A DNA stretch of 64,000 nt from contig NZ_VKCZ01000006.1 of NCBI RefSeq assembly GCF_009299835.1, positions 111,625 to 175,624 of the forward strand. The letters run 5' to 3'. A program made the position numbers and the translations under genes. The DNA is from Microlunatus speluncae (GTDB lineage: Bacteria; Actinomycetota; Actinomycetes; Propionibacteriales; Propionibacteriaceae). Below, in pieces: positions 8,499 through 17,019 of the stretch. Under the pieces are notes generated by a model. It searched no databases. It had not been told where the DNA came from and worked only from the letters and a program-made list of their open reading frames with translations. Position 1 is the stretch's first letter; every line of letters starts with the position of its first letter.

Positions 8499-9510
8499 TT
8501 GGGGGGAGGTTGAAGGAGGGGAAGAGGGTGGCGGGGAAGGTGGCTACTTCGGTGATTTGGCCGTTGGCCACTGTGAGGGCGGTGAGTCCGAAGGGGTGGT
8601 ACGGCTGGTCGGGGGCGGTTCTGGTCCAGGAGGCGAGGCCGAGGATGCCGTTGATCGAGACCGGGCGCAGGGTGATTTCCGGGCGGTCGGGGGCGGTCAT
8701 GATCGGCTGCCAGGCCCGCACGACGGTGTCCGCTCCGGCGTACCAGACCACCGCGGCGGTCAGGTTGCCGCCGGCGCCCGGGCTGTGGCTGACCCGGACC
8801 TCCGCGGCCAGCAGCGCCCGGATTGCGGCGCTGTCGCCGCTTTCGATCGCCGTGACGTAGGCGTCGACCAGCGCGGTCGTCGGGCCGGGATCGTGCCAGT
8901 CGTACGGGTCCCGGGCCAGCACCCGGCGCAGCGTGGCCCGGGCCCGTTGCAGCGAACTGTTGATCGCCGCCGTGGAGACCTCGAGCGTGTCGGCACACAT
9001 CCGCACGGACCAGCCCAGACAGTCCCGGAGCAGCAGTGCTGCCCGCTGCCGGGGCGGCAGATACTGGATCGCCGCGACGAAGGCCAGCCGGATCGTGTCC
9101 CGGGCGACCGTCCGCTCCTCCGGTCCCGGGGCCGCCGCCGGCGCGCCGGCATTCCCGGGACCAAGATCACCGATCGGGTACGGCTGCAGCCACGGCACCG
9201 CGGCCTGCGGCGGCACCGCGGCGAAGCCGGCAGCGGGGACGGACGGCCGGCGCTCCCGGTGCCGGGCCCGAAGATGATCAAGACAGACGTTGGTGGCGAT
9301 CCGGTACAGCCAGGTGCCGAGCCCGGACCGGCCGTCGAAGCGGTCGACCGACCGCCAGGCCCGCAGGGCTGCCTCCTGGGTCAGGTCCTCGGCGTCCTGC
9401 AACGACCCGACCATCCGGTAGCAGTGCAGTTGCAGCCGCGGCCGATGCTCGGCCAGATAGTCCTCGAGGGCGCGCCGCCGATCAGCTCCGGCCTCCGGCG
9501 GCGTGGTCAC
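8479..9510 (-). CDS. ECF sigma factor with C-terminal SnoaL-like domain (SigG-type)
   Basis: A 343-residue sigma-70 family protein. Region 2 is visible as HCYRMVGSLQDAEDLTQEAALRAW (shortened here to HCYRMVGSLQDAEDLTQE) and TWLYRIATNVCLDHLR; region 4 as LPPRQRAALLLRDCLGWS followed by a helix-turn-helix ending SSLQRARATLRR. The linker motif VPWLQPYPIGD is typical of the SigG/SigX5 group, and the last ~120 residues (LVDAYVTAIESGDSAAIRALL) look like the SnoaL-type domain fused in that group. The GTG start at 9510 overlaps the upstream reductase stop (GTGA). The last five codons and the stop fall inside repeat A1. Confidence 0.9.
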   Translation of the reverse strand: MTTPPEAGADRRRALEDYLAEHRPRLQLHCYRMVGSLQDAEDLTQEAALRAWRSVDRFDGRSGLGTWLYRIATNVCLDHLRARHRERRPSVPAAGFAAVPPQAAVPWLQPYPIGDLGPGNAGAPAAAPGPEERTVARDTIRLAFVAAIQYLPPRQRAALLLRDCLGWSVRMCADTLEVSTAAINSSLQRARATLRRVLARDPYDWHDPGPTTALVDAYVTAIESGDSAAIRALLAAEVRVSHSPGAGGNLTAAVVWYAGADTVVRAWQPIMTAPDRPEITLRPVSINGILGLASWTRTAPDQPYHPFGLTALTVANGQITEVATFPATLFPSFNLPPTPSCQN

Positions 9511-10046
9511 GCGCCCACGCCGGACGCCCGATACGTCAGGTGCAGCACCCCGTGCGGCAGTGCGCGGTGCCCGACCAGGTCGAACCGCGACTGGCCGACC
9601 TCGCCCTGCCACAGCTGCCGGCCCTGGCCCAGCACGATCGGGTCCAGGTAGAACTGCAGCTCGTCGACCAGCCCGGCGGCCAGCAGCGACCGGGTCAGCT
9701 CACCGCCGGTGGCCCAGCCGGTTGCGCCGCGCCGGTCGAGTTCGCGGGCGGCGCCGGCCGGGCCGTCGGGCAGCACCTCCGCCGGCCCCCAGGGCAGGTC
9801 GGGCCGGCTGGAGACGACGTACTTGTGCGCGGCGTTGGTCTCATTCGCGACCGGGACCTCGTCGCCCTGCAGCGGCCAGTAGGCGGCGAACTCGTCATAG
9901 CACCGCCGCCCCAACAACAGCCCGTCGGCGCGGGCCAGTTGTTCGAGCAACACCGCGTACAACTCGTCGGACACGAAGGCCGGATGCCACTGCTCGGGCG
10001 ACTCGAAGACTCCGTCCAGGGTGATGAAATGGCTCGCGATGATCAT
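9507..10046 (-). CDS. Dihydrofolate reductase-like protein (RibD C-terminal family)
   Basis: A 179-residue protein opening MIIASHFITLDGVFESPEQW, the N-terminus of the RibD_C/DHFR-like reductase family, with LLLGRRCYDEFAAYWP and the C-terminal LVDELQFYLDPIVLGQGRQL. These proteins are probable NADPH-dependent reductases, mostly of unknown substrate; the group is not the folate-pathway FolA. The gene overlaps the downstream sigma factor by four bases, so the pair is co-translated. Such coupling to a SnoaL-tailed ECF sigma factor recurs in actinobacteria, but its meaning is unknown. Confidence 0.85.
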   Translation of the reverse strand: MIIASHFITLDGVFESPEQWHPAFVSDELYAVLLEQLARADGLLLGRRCYDEFAAYWPLQGDEVPVANETNAAHKYVVSSRPDLPWGPAEVLPDGPAGAARELDRRGATGWATGGELTRSLLAAGLVDELQFYLDPIVLGQGRQLWQGEVGQSRFDLVGHRALPHGVLHLTYRASGVGA

Positions 10047-10123
10047 CGTTCGTCCTCACCTCGGGGCCGCGGATCGGCCCTGTCACTACCTTGGACGACC
10101 CGGGCCCCGCAATGCCATCGGTG

Positions 10124-10534
10124 CTACGACTGGTGGCCCGTCACCTCGAGGTAGTGCGGGTTGTTCATCACGCCGAGGATGTTGCCGAACGGGTCGACCA
10201 CCTGAGCGGTGTTGAAGCCCGACCCGCGCTCGGTCAGCGGCTGGTATTCGGTGGCGCCGTGCTCCTTCAGCCGCTGCAGGGTGCCTTCCAGATCATCGAC
10301 GTGCCAGTAGACGACGGCACCGCCGGGAGTCCGGTCCTGGTTCTTGGCGTAGCGGCGATCGATGAAGCCGAGCTCGTCCTCCGAGTCGCCGATCCGGAAC
10401 TCGAGGTAGGCCGGCTTCTCCGGCGGCTCGGGGAAGCGGTAGTAGGGCTCGATGCCGAGCAGCTCGGCGTACCAGCGGGCGGCTTCCTCGATGTCGTCGG
10501 CGAAGAAGGTGGTGGTGGCGAATCCGCGAAACAT
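10124..10534 (-). CDS. VOC (glyoxalase/bleomycin-resistance fold) protein
   Basis: A 136-residue protein with two vicinal-oxygen-chelate modules: FFADDIEEAARWYAELLGIE at the N-terminus and TAQVVDPFGNILGVMNNPHY at the C-terminus, the DPFGN turn being typical. Members bind a metal or small ligand as dimers. It is divergent from a WYL-type regulator and followed, 77 bases on, by the reductase-sigma pair in the same direction. No substrate can be assigned. Confidence 0.85.
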   Translation of the reverse strand: MFRGFATTTFFADDIEEAARWYAELLGIEPYYRFPEPPEKPAYLEFRIGDSEDELGFIDRRYAKNQDRTPGGAVVYWHVDDLEGTLQRLKEHGATEYQPLTERGSGFNTAQVVDPFGNILGVMNNPHYLEVTGHQS

Positions 10535-10584
10535 GATGGTTCCTCTCTGGCTGTTTCTTGATCTTGATCACCATCCTGTCGGCT

Positions 10585-10609
10585 AAAGTGCTCACCAACT
10601 GATCACTTT
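10585..10609. promoter_or_regulatory. Inverted repeat between VOC gene and WYL regulator
   Basis: AAAGTG and CACTTT are separated by 13 bases in the 93-base divergent spacer. The AT-rich arms and the location next to a regulator gene suggest an autoregulatory operator. It also overlaps the only good -10-like hexamer there (TAAAGT). Confidence 0.45.
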
Positions 10610-10627
10610 GTTTGGAAAGCTGAAACC

Positions 10628-11578
10628 ATGCGAGCCGATCGTCTGGTGGCCACCCTGCTGTTGATCCAGTCCCGGGGACGGGTCACGGCCGCGCAGGTGG
10701 CCGAGGAGCTGGAGGTCTCGGTGGCCACCGCGCGCCGGGACCTGGAGGCGCTGTCCGGCGCCGGGGTGCCGGTCTATCCGCAGCCGGGCCGGGGCGGCGG
10801 CTGGTCCCTGGTCGGCGGGGCCCGGACCGATCTCAGCGGCCTGACCGAGTCCGAGGCACAGGCGCTGTTCCTGCTGCTCGGCCCGGCGGCCTCGCTCGGG
10901 CCCGAGGTCAGATCGACGCTGCGGAAGCTGGTCCGGGCCCTGCCCGCGACCTTTCGCGCCGACGCCGAACTGGCCGCCGACGCGGTCACCGTCGATCCGG
11001 CCGGCTGGGGCGAGCTCCCGCGCGCCCGGCCGGAACCGGCCGGGCTGCTGCAGCGCGCGGTGGTCCGCCGGCGCAAGGTCCGGTTCGGCTACCGCGGCCG
11101 GACCGGCGAGCCGGCGGAGCGGCTGGTCGATCCCTGGGGCGTGGTGGCCAAGGGTGACCTCTGGTATCTGGTCGCCGGCACCGAGCGCGGTCGGCGGACC
11201 TTCCGGCTGGACCGGATGAGCGGCGTCGCGGTGACCGATCAGCCGGCCGAGCGGCCGGCCGACTTCGATCTCGGGCAGGCCTGGCGGGAGATCGCGGAAC
11301 ACTCGGAGCGGCAGCGGTCGACCGTCACCGCCACCGTCCTGGTCCAGGAATGGCTACTGCCCGTACTGCAAGATCATTTCGGCCCGCATCTGCGGCTCGA
11401 CGATGGCAGCGCAGCGAGCGGGACGGTCCGGGCGGTGGTGGCGGCGCACACGGTGCGGTCGGTGGCCGAGCAGCTCGCCGGGTTCGGGCCGGCGGTCGAA
11501 GTGCTCGAGCCCGAGGCCGTACGGCTGGAACTAGGGCGGATCGGCGCCGACCTGGTCGAGCGGTACGCCGCACCGTGA
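10628..11578 (+). CDS. WYL-domain helix-turn-helix regulator (YafY/PafC-like)
   Basis: A 316-residue regulator. Residues 1-60 form a DeoR-like helix-turn-helix (MRADRLVATLLLIQSRG, VTAAQVAEELEVSVATARRD). The WYL domain follows, with KVRFGYRGRTGEPAERLVDP, WGVVAKGDLWYLVAG and RTFRLDRMSGV, where the W-Y-L segment is GDLWYLVA. WYL proteins sense nucleic-acid or nucleotide ligands or stress. It is divergent from the VOC gene, its most likely target. Its end is 23 bases from the convergent epimerase-like gene. Confidence 0.88.
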   Translation: MRADRLVATLLLIQSRGRVTAAQVAEELEVSVATARRDLEALSGAGVPVYPQPGRGGGWSLVGGARTDLSGLTESEAQALFLLLGPAASLGPEVRSTLRKLVRALPATFRADAELAADAVTVDPAGWGELPRARPEPAGLLQRAVVRRRKVRFGYRGRTGEPAERLVDPWGVVAKGDLWYLVAGTERGRRTFRLDRMSGVAVTDQPAERPADFDLGQAWREIAEHSERQRSTVTATVLVQEWLLPVLQDHFGPHLRLDDGSAASGTVRAVVAAHTVRSVAEQLAGFGPAVEVLEPEAVRLELGRIGADLVERYAAP

Positions 11579-11587
11579 ACCAGGTCT

Positions 11588-11619
11588 GCCCTTCGACGGG
11601 CTCAGGGAACGGACGGGCC
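11588..11619. repeat. Family F repeat (CCTTCGACGGGCTCAGGGA type) at convergent gene ends
   Basis: GCCCTTCGACGGGCTCAGGG is a member of the widely dispersed CTTCGAC-GGCTCAGGG repeat seen again at 62.6-62.8 kb. It spans the gap between a plus-strand and a minus-strand gene and contains the stop codon of the epimerase-like gene (11602-11604). GCCC-TTCGAC-GGGC can form a short hairpin. Confidence 0.6.
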
Positions 11620-12513
11620 AGCTTCAGCAGGCAGCGGGAGGGTGGGTAGGTCGAGCTCGTGCTCGGCGCGGAAGCCGAGCAGGGTGCGGACCGGGCCGAG
11701 GTCCATCGGGACCTCGCGGCCGATGAACCGGCGCAGCCGCGGCACCCCGGGCGCATAGGCGTCGAGCAGCGCTTCGGTCGGGTAGGAGGCCAAGGTCTGG
11801 TCCGCCGCCAGGAACAGCCGGTGCGTCCCGGTCAGCTCGACGGTGAGGCCCAGCAGGATCGCCCGGGCGGCGTCGCGGACGTCGAGGTAGCTCCAGGCTT
11901 CGCGCATCCCGCGGCCCGGATCCCGCCGGTGCTCCTCGCTCATCCGGGTCAGCACCTCGTGCCGGTTCACGTGCGGAAACCGGAACGCGACCACGTCGAT
12001 CCCCCACCGCCGCTGCGCCATCCCCGCGGTCAGTTCATCGGTGGCCTTGGACAGCGAATACCAGTCGTCGAGGTCGGCCGGGATCGTGGCGTCGATCGGG
12101 AAGTAGGCCGGGGCGACGTCGTGGGAGTTCATCGGGATGCCGAAGGCGTTGATGCTGCTGGCGATCACCGCCCGCCGGATGCCGAGCGCGCCGGCCTGGG
12201 CGAGCACGTTGAAGGTCGAGACGACGTTGGTCGAATGCACCTGGTACGGGGTGCCGGCCCGCGGATGGGGCAGGGCAGCCAGGTGCACCACGGCCTCGAC
12301 CCCGTCCAGCGCGTCGGCCACATCGGGCTCGAGCCGGGTGTCACCGACCAGCACCCGGTCGGCGCTCAGCTCCGGCTCCTCGTTGATCGACAACGTGGTC
12401 ACCAGGGCTCCGTGATCATTGAGCAGGGCGACCGTGGCCCGACCGATCAGGCCGGCCCCGCCGGTGACCAGGACCCGCTTCCCCGCCAGCGATTGCAGGC
12501 CCATCGTCGCCAC
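11602..12513 (-). CDS. NAD-dependent epimerase/dehydratase family protein (extended SDR)
   Basis: A 303-residue Rossmann-fold enzyme. The nucleotide-binding motif TGGAGLIG is near residues 17-24, the adenine-ribose region is DTRLEPDVADAL, HLAALPHPRAG follows, and the catalytic YSLSK lies near residue 170. The overall pattern resembles uronate dehydrogenases and sugar-nucleotide epimerases. Neighbours give no substrate: the PfkB kinase lies 104 bases upstream on the same strand. The last residues and the stop codon are inside a family F repeat, which suggests the original C-terminus was altered or that the repeat became coding. Confidence 0.85.
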   Translation of the reverse strand: MATMGLQSLAGKRVLVTGGAGLIGRATVALLNDHGALVTTLSINEEPELSADRVLVGDTRLEPDVADALDGVEAVVHLAALPHPRAGTPYQVHSTNVVSTFNVLAQAGALGIRRAVIASSINAFGIPMNSHDVAPAYFPIDATIPADLDDWYSLSKATDELTAGMAQRRWGIDVVAFRFPHVNRHEVLTRMSEEHRRDPGRGMREAWSYLDVRDAARAILLGLTVELTGTHRLFLAADQTLASYPTEALLDAYAPGVPRLRRFIGREVPMDLGPVRTLLGFRAEHELDLPTLPLPAEAGPSVP

Positions 12514-12617
12514 CGCCTTCGTGCTCCGGTCACCGCCGGAGCGTCGTGATCAATTTGCACTCCATGATCATGCACGGCCGACGATCGGGGCAACCCGCTG
12601 TTCAGGGCAGCCGACCG

Positions 12618-13436
12618 TCAGGGCAGGGGCGGCTGGGCACCGGGGTGGGTGACGTTGCGGCTCGCCGCGTCGCTGGCCACCCGCATCGCCTCGGCCGGCT
12701 CGTCGCCGAGACAGAGCCGGGCCGCCAGCGTGCCGCAGTAGGCGTCGCCGGCGCCGGTGGTGTCCACCACTTCGACCCGAGCGGTCGGCACGCTGAGCTC
12801 ACTCCAGCGCGACCCCTCGGTGCCGAGCGTGATCAACAGCGACCGCGGCGAGCGGCCCGACTCGGCCAGCAGCCGCGCCTCGTGCTCGTTGGCGATCACC
12901 GGATCGGCGAGGTCGAGCACGTCGGCCGGCAGCTCCGCGTACGGGGCGAGGTTGATGATCACCCGAGCACCCTGCCGGCTCGCCTTGCGCACCGCCTCGG
13001 CGACGACCTCGAGGTCCAACTCGAGCTGCACCATCAGCACGTCACCCGGCCCGCAGTCGTCCAGCCGGTCAAGATCACCGTGGTCGACCCGGGCGTTGGC
13101 TCCGGGGGCGACGACGATCATGTTCTCGCCCTGTTGATCGAGGTAGATGATCGCCGTCCCGGTCGGCGCCGCCGGATCGACCGACAGCCGGCTGGTGTCG
13201 ACGCCGTAGCGACCCAGTCGCCGCACGTACTCCTGGCCGTGCGGGTCGTCGCCGACCCGGCCGATGAACATCGCCGCGGCCCCGGCTCCGGCCGCCGCGA
13301 CGGCCTGGTTGGCGCCCTTGCCACCGAACCGGTATTCGATGTCGCCGGACATCACCGTCTCGCCCGGCCCCGGATGGCGCGGCATGGCCAGGTGCAGATC
13401 CTGGCTCAGCGAACCGAAAACGATCACTCGACCCAT
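12618..13436 (-). CDS. PfkB-family sugar kinase (ribokinase-like)
   Basis: A 272-residue kinase. The PfkB signatures are clear: FGGKGANQAVAAA near residue 39 and DTTGAGDAYCGTLA near residue 228, the latter containing the catalytic Asp and anion hole. It is shorter than E. coli RbsK (309). The ATG at 13436 follows GAGGGGG and lies 14 bases after the stop of the second lipoprotein gene, so it is probably co-transcribed with the lipoprotein pair, an odd partnership. It could phosphorylate ribose brought in by the RbsABC-like system, but that locus is 4 kb away. Confidence 0.88.
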   Translation of the reverse strand: MGRVIVFGSLSQDLHLAMPRHPGPGETVMSGDIEYRFGGKGANQAVAAAGAGAAAMFIGRVGDDPHGQEYVRRLGRYGVDTSRLSVDPAAPTGTAIIYLDQQGENMIVVAPGANARVDHGDLDRLDDCGPGDVLMVQLELDLEVVAEAVRKASRQGARVIINLAPYAELPADVLDLADPVIANEHEARLLAESGRSPRSLLITLGTEGSRWSELSVPTARVEVVDTTGAGDAYCGTLAARLCLGDEPAEAMRVASDAASRNVTHPGAQPPLP

Positions 13437-13450
13437 CTGACGTCGCCCCC

Positions 13451-14863
13451 TCAGGAGAAGTTGATCACGAAGGACTTGGCCGGGAACGCGAACGAGCCCG
13501 ACCGCGGCGACAGCTCGTAGGCACCGCCGGGCTTGAATGTTCCCCGCGGGGAGTAGTTGATCGTGACCGACTTGGTCTCGGCCGGGGCCAGCGCGACGAT
13601 CAGTCCGTCGTTGTAGGAACTCCGGTCCAACGGGTTCCCTTCGCTGATTGCGATCTGCCCTCCCGCGGAGTCCTTGAGCCCGAACGATCGACCGACATCG
13701 TAGCTGAGCAGGTAGCGACCCGAGCCGTCGTGCTGACGCCGACCCTCCCAGCCGAGGTAGAACCACATCTTGCCCGCCGGCGCCCAGCCGCGGTTCTCGT
13801 CGAAGGCGGCCACCGAGGCGTCGGTGAAGGTGATCTCGTGCGCGACGTCGAGATCGCCCTGGGTGTGTCGGCCCGCATACTTCCCGGCCACCGGGAACGA
13901 GGTCTTCTCCCGGTAGGCCGCCGGCGCCGTGTCCGAGGTCCGCTCCCCGGTGCGCAGGGAGAGCGTCTGCTCCAGGCCCCCGACCTTGATCACCAGATTC
14001 GGATCGGCGCCCTTCGGCACCGAGGCCATGATCGTCATCGGCCCGTTGCCGCTCAGGATCCAGACCTTGTCCAGCACGGGATCCAGCTCCGTGGTCCCGG
14101 TCTCCGTGCGCAGCGCGTAGCTGGTCGAGACGTCGGCCGAACCGGCCTCGAAGTCGGGGTCGGGCTGCCGGGTCAGCCGGATCGCCCGCACCTCCTCGCC
14201 GTCCGCCGGCTCGTAGAACGCATCGTCGCCCGTGCTCGGGAACCTCGCCATGGTGCCGACCTCGTCGACGGTCAGCCGGAATCCCGGGGCGATGATCACC
14301 CCTTTCTCGGGCTTGGTCCCGTTCTCGACCTGGAACGAGGCGCCGGCGTCGACCCGGCCCGGATCGGCCTTCGGGATCGGCGGCGCCGGGACCTGATCGG
14401 CGGCGACCGGCTTCAGGCCGTCGGGGCGGTAGAGCTCCAGGCCCGGCGGCGGCTCGACACCGGTCTCGTTCCGGCTGATCGTGTCCGGATCGAGGACGAC
14501 CTCGCCCTGGTCCCCCGGCCGCGGCTCGAAGTCGAGCGCGTCGAAGACCCCCGGCTTCCCGAGGTCGCGGAGGTGCCGGACCGGCCCGCACAACGCGCGC
14601 GGCTGCAACTCGCCCGAGTCGGGCGCTCGGAGCAGCCAGCACCCGGTCTGGTCGGCGGTCCGCAGGTGCTGGTCATCGGCGATGTCGGCCCGCCAGGCCT
14701 GTTCCAGGGTGGCGAGGAACGGCACCTTGTTGTCCACCTCGGTCCCGTTGACCCGCACCGTCGTGCCGCACGCCGTCAGGGTGAAGATCGCGAGCACGGC
14801 CAACGCCAGTGCCGCCGCCCGCGACGGCCCGGACTTGATCTTGAGCTGCTTGCGGCCGGTCAC
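13451..14863 (-). CDS. Lipoprotein of unknown function, second of a tandem paralogous pair
   Basis: A 470-residue secreted lipoprotein. The GTG start at 14863 overlaps the upstream stop (GTGA); the signal ends in the lipobox LTAC, after which CGTTVRVNG is identical to its neighbour. Shared blocks follow: GCWLLRAPDSG, ALCGPVRHLRD, GVEPPPGLELYRPDG, VAADQVP, TGERTS, GWAPAGKMW and a C-terminal GSFAF block. Paired Cys residues in the N-terminal third (GCWLLR, ALCGP) could form a disulfide. No domain is recognised. It would sit on the outer face of the membrane. Confidence 0.85.
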   Translation of the reverse strand: MTGRKQLKIKSGPSRAAALALAVLAIFTLTACGTTVRVNGTEVDNKVPFLATLEQAWRADIADDQHLRTADQTGCWLLRAPDSGELQPRALCGPVRHLRDLGKPGVFDALDFEPRPGDQGEVVLDPDTISRNETGVEPPPGLELYRPDGLKPVAADQVPAPPIPKADPGRVDAGASFQVENGTKPEKGVIIAPGFRLTVDEVGTMARFPSTGDDAFYEPADGEEVRAIRLTRQPDPDFEAGSADVSTSYALRTETGTTELDPVLDKVWILSGNGPMTIMASVPKGADPNLVIKVGGLEQTLSLRTGERTSDTAPAAYREKTSFPVAGKYAGRHTQGDLDVAHEITFTDASVAAFDENRGWAPAGKMWFYLGWEGRRQHDGSGRYLLSYDVGRSFGLKDSAGGQIAISEGNPLDRSSYNDGLIVALAPAETKSVTINYSPRGTFKPGGAYELSPRSGSFAFPAKSFVINFS

Positions 14864-16272
14864 GAGAACGTCACCTCGAAGGTCAGCGGCTCGAACGCGA
14901 ACGATCCACTTTTCGGATCGACACTCTTGTCCTGCGCGCCGTACTCGTCGGCCGCGAAGGTGCCCTGCGGCGCGTAGCTCACCTTGATCCCCTTCGCCGT
15001 CTCCGGAAGCTGCACCAGCACCGACGGCTCGTTGGAGTAGTTCTCCGACACCGGCACGCCCGAAATGATCTTGGCCGGCTTGCCGTCGGCGTCGGTGATC
15101 TGCAGCGTCTTGGCCAGATCGAACGTCGGGTCCTCGTACATGAAGCCATGGTCGCCGGTCTTCTGCGACGTCCGGTTGTCCCAGTAGAGCTTGAGCCACA
15201 TCTGGCCCGCCGGCGCCCAACCCTTGTCGCCGTCGAACGCGGTCAGCGCCGCCTTGGTGAAGGTCACGCCGTGCTGGAACCGGAAGGTCCCCTCCTTGAC
15301 GGTCTGGGTGGCGAACTGCTTGTTGATGCCGAACTCGGTCTTGTCCCGGTAGTTGGCCGCCGCGATCGTGGAGGTGCGCTCGCCGGTGCGGACCGAGATC
15401 GTCTGATCGAGACCGCCGACGCCGACCACCAGCTCGGCATCCTTGCCCTTCGGCACCGAGACGATGATCGTCTTCGTGTCGGCCTTCTGGTTCCCCCAGC
15501 CGCCGTCGATCTCGAAGAACGTCTTCAGGTCGGTGGTCCGGCCTTCCGATCGGATCGAGTACGTGGCCGAGGTGTCGGTGTACCGGTCGCTGAACTCCTG
15601 CGGCTCGATGGTGATCGTCAGGGCCCGGAACTCCTCGTTGTCCGCCGGCCCGTAGAACGGGATCTCACCCTCGGCGTACAGCCGATCCACCGGCCCGAAC
15701 CGGGTCACCGAGACCTTGTGGCCCGGCGCCAGGATCGTCCCGGCCTTGGGCGATCCGGCCATCGCGATCTGCCCGTCGTCACCGCGCGCGACGACCCCCG
15801 GCTCGGCCTTCGGCGCCGCCGGCTGCGGCACCTGATCGGCGGCGACCGGCTTCGCGCCGTCCGGGCGGTAGAGCTCGAGGTCGGCCGGTGGCTCGACCCC
15901 GGTGGCGCCCAGCTCGATCGAGTCCGGATCGACGGTGACCTCCTGGTCGCCGACCAGCTGCGGGGTGAACTCGACCTCGTCGAAGACGCCCGGCTTGCCG
16001 TCGTCGCGAAGGTGCCGGATCGGGCCGCACAGCGCCTTCGGCTGCAGCGTCCCGGAGTCGGGCTCGCGGAGCAGCCAGCAGTGTGTCTCCGCGGCCCGCT
16101 GGGAGTACTTGTCGGTCGCCGACGTGTTCAGCCAGGCCGACTCGAGCATGGTCAGGAACGGCACCTTGCTGTCCACCTGAGCTCCGTTGACCCGGACCGT
16201 CGTGCCGCACGCGGTCAGCGCGACAGCGGCGAGGAGGGCGGCCACGATCGCCACCCGGCTGGTGCCGTGCAC
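14860..16272 (-). CDS. Lipoprotein of unknown function, first of a tandem paralogous pair
   Basis: A 470-residue lipoprotein, the same length as its downstream copy. The GTG start at 16272 follows AGGGGG; an upstream in-frame start gives an Arg-rich lead that is not signal-like and is rejected. The signal is MHGTSRVAIVAALLAAVA and the lipobox LTAC. It shares the CGTTVRVNG N-terminus, the HCWLLREPDSG and ALCGPIRHLRDDGKPGVFD blocks and the GWAPAGQMWLKLYW block with its paralogue. The two arose by tandem duplication and have since diverged widely. Possible roles (receptor, envelope scaffold) are guesses. Confidence 0.85.
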   Translation of the reverse strand: MHGTSRVAIVAALLAAVALTACGTTVRVNGAQVDSKVPFLTMLESAWLNTSATDKYSQRAAETHCWLLREPDSGTLQPKALCGPIRHLRDDGKPGVFDEVEFTPQLVGDQEVTVDPDSIELGATGVEPPADLELYRPDGAKPVAADQVPQPAAPKAEPGVVARGDDGQIAMAGSPKAGTILAPGHKVSVTRFGPVDRLYAEGEIPFYGPADNEEFRALTITIEPQEFSDRYTDTSATYSIRSEGRTTDLKTFFEIDGGWGNQKADTKTIIVSVPKGKDAELVVGVGGLDQTISVRTGERTSTIAAANYRDKTEFGINKQFATQTVKEGTFRFQHGVTFTKAALTAFDGDKGWAPAGQMWLKLYWDNRTSQKTGDHGFMYEDPTFDLAKTLQITDADGKPAKIISGVPVSENYSNEPSVLVQLPETAKGIKVSYAPQGTFAADEYGAQDKSVDPKSGSFAFEPLTFEVTFS

Positions 16273-16395
16273 GGTCAAACCCCCTGCGGCTGCGCCGCAT
16301 CTCCGGCGCGCACTGCCAGCAGACCTCGCGCGCCCACGAATCCGACAGACCGGGTGAGTCGGCTCACCCGCGGCCACAGATTAGCGGGATCCGGC

Positions 16396-17019
16396 TCAGT
16401 CCAGCCACCCCGACTCGGTGGCGATCCGGACCGCTTCGGCGCGGGTGCCGGCGCCGAGCTTGCCCATCACGGCGGACAGATGATTGCGTACGGTTCCCTC
16501 CGTCAGGTGCACCGAAGTCGCGATCGCCGCGGTGGATCCACCCCGGGCCGCCGCCGCCAGCACCTCCCGTTCCCGGTCGGTGAGCGGTGACGCGCCGAGG
16601 CTGAGGCTGTCCGCCGCCAGCGTCGGGTCGACGATCCGCAGGCCCCGCATCACCCGCCGGATCCCGTCCACCAGTTGCTCGGCCGGCGAGTCCTTGATCA
16701 TGAAGCCGACCGCACCGGCCTCCATCGCCCGGCGCAGGTAGCCGGGGCGGCCGAAGGTGGTCAGGATGATCACCTTGACCGCGGGATGCTCGGCGGTGAT
16801 CTTCGCCGTGGCGGTGATGCCGTCCTCGCCGGCACCGTCCGGTCCGGGCATCTGCACGTCCATCAAGATCACGTCCGGCCGTTCGAGCCCGACCAGGCGC
16901 AACACCTCGGCACTGTCGGCGGCCTGACCGGTCACCTCGATGTCGGACTCCAGCCGCAGCAGGGCGGTGAACGCCTGCCGGATCAGCGCTTGGTCGTCGG
17001 CCACCAAGACCTTGATCAT
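16396..17019 (-). CDS. NarL/LuxR-family response regulator
   Basis: A 207-residue two-domain regulator. The receiver has the acidic pair (VADDQ), the phospho-acceptor Asp in VILMDVQMPG (D54), the conserved Thr in IILTTFG and Lys in FMIKDSP. The C-terminal LuxR helix-turn-helix is LTDREREVLAAAARGGSTAA followed by LTEGTVRNHLSAVMGKLGA. It overlaps the histidine-kinase stop by four bases (ATGA), so the two are a cognate pair, probably regulating the ABC exporter in the same operon. Confidence 0.95.
   Translation of the reverse strand: MIKVLVADDQALIRQAFTALLRLESDIEVTGQAADSAEVLRLVGLERPDVILMDVQMPGPDGAGEDGITATAKITAEHPAVKVIILTTFGRPGYLRRAMEAGAVGFMIKDSPAEQLVDGIRRVMRGLRIVDPTLAADSLSLGASPLTDREREVLAAAARGGSTAAIATSVHLTEGTVRNHLSAVMGKLGAGTRAEAVRIATESGWLD

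Noticed and set aside
12618..14642. A 674-codon minus-strand open frame joining the kinase to upstream sequence
   Set aside because: Only the last 272 codons match a family (PfkB), with their own ATG and ribosome site at 13436; the rest is antiframe of the lipoprotein gene.
13451..15220. A 589-codon frame extending the second lipoprotein upstream
   Set aside because: The extra part overlaps the first lipoprotein in another frame; the GTGA overlap at 14863 gives a proper signal peptide.
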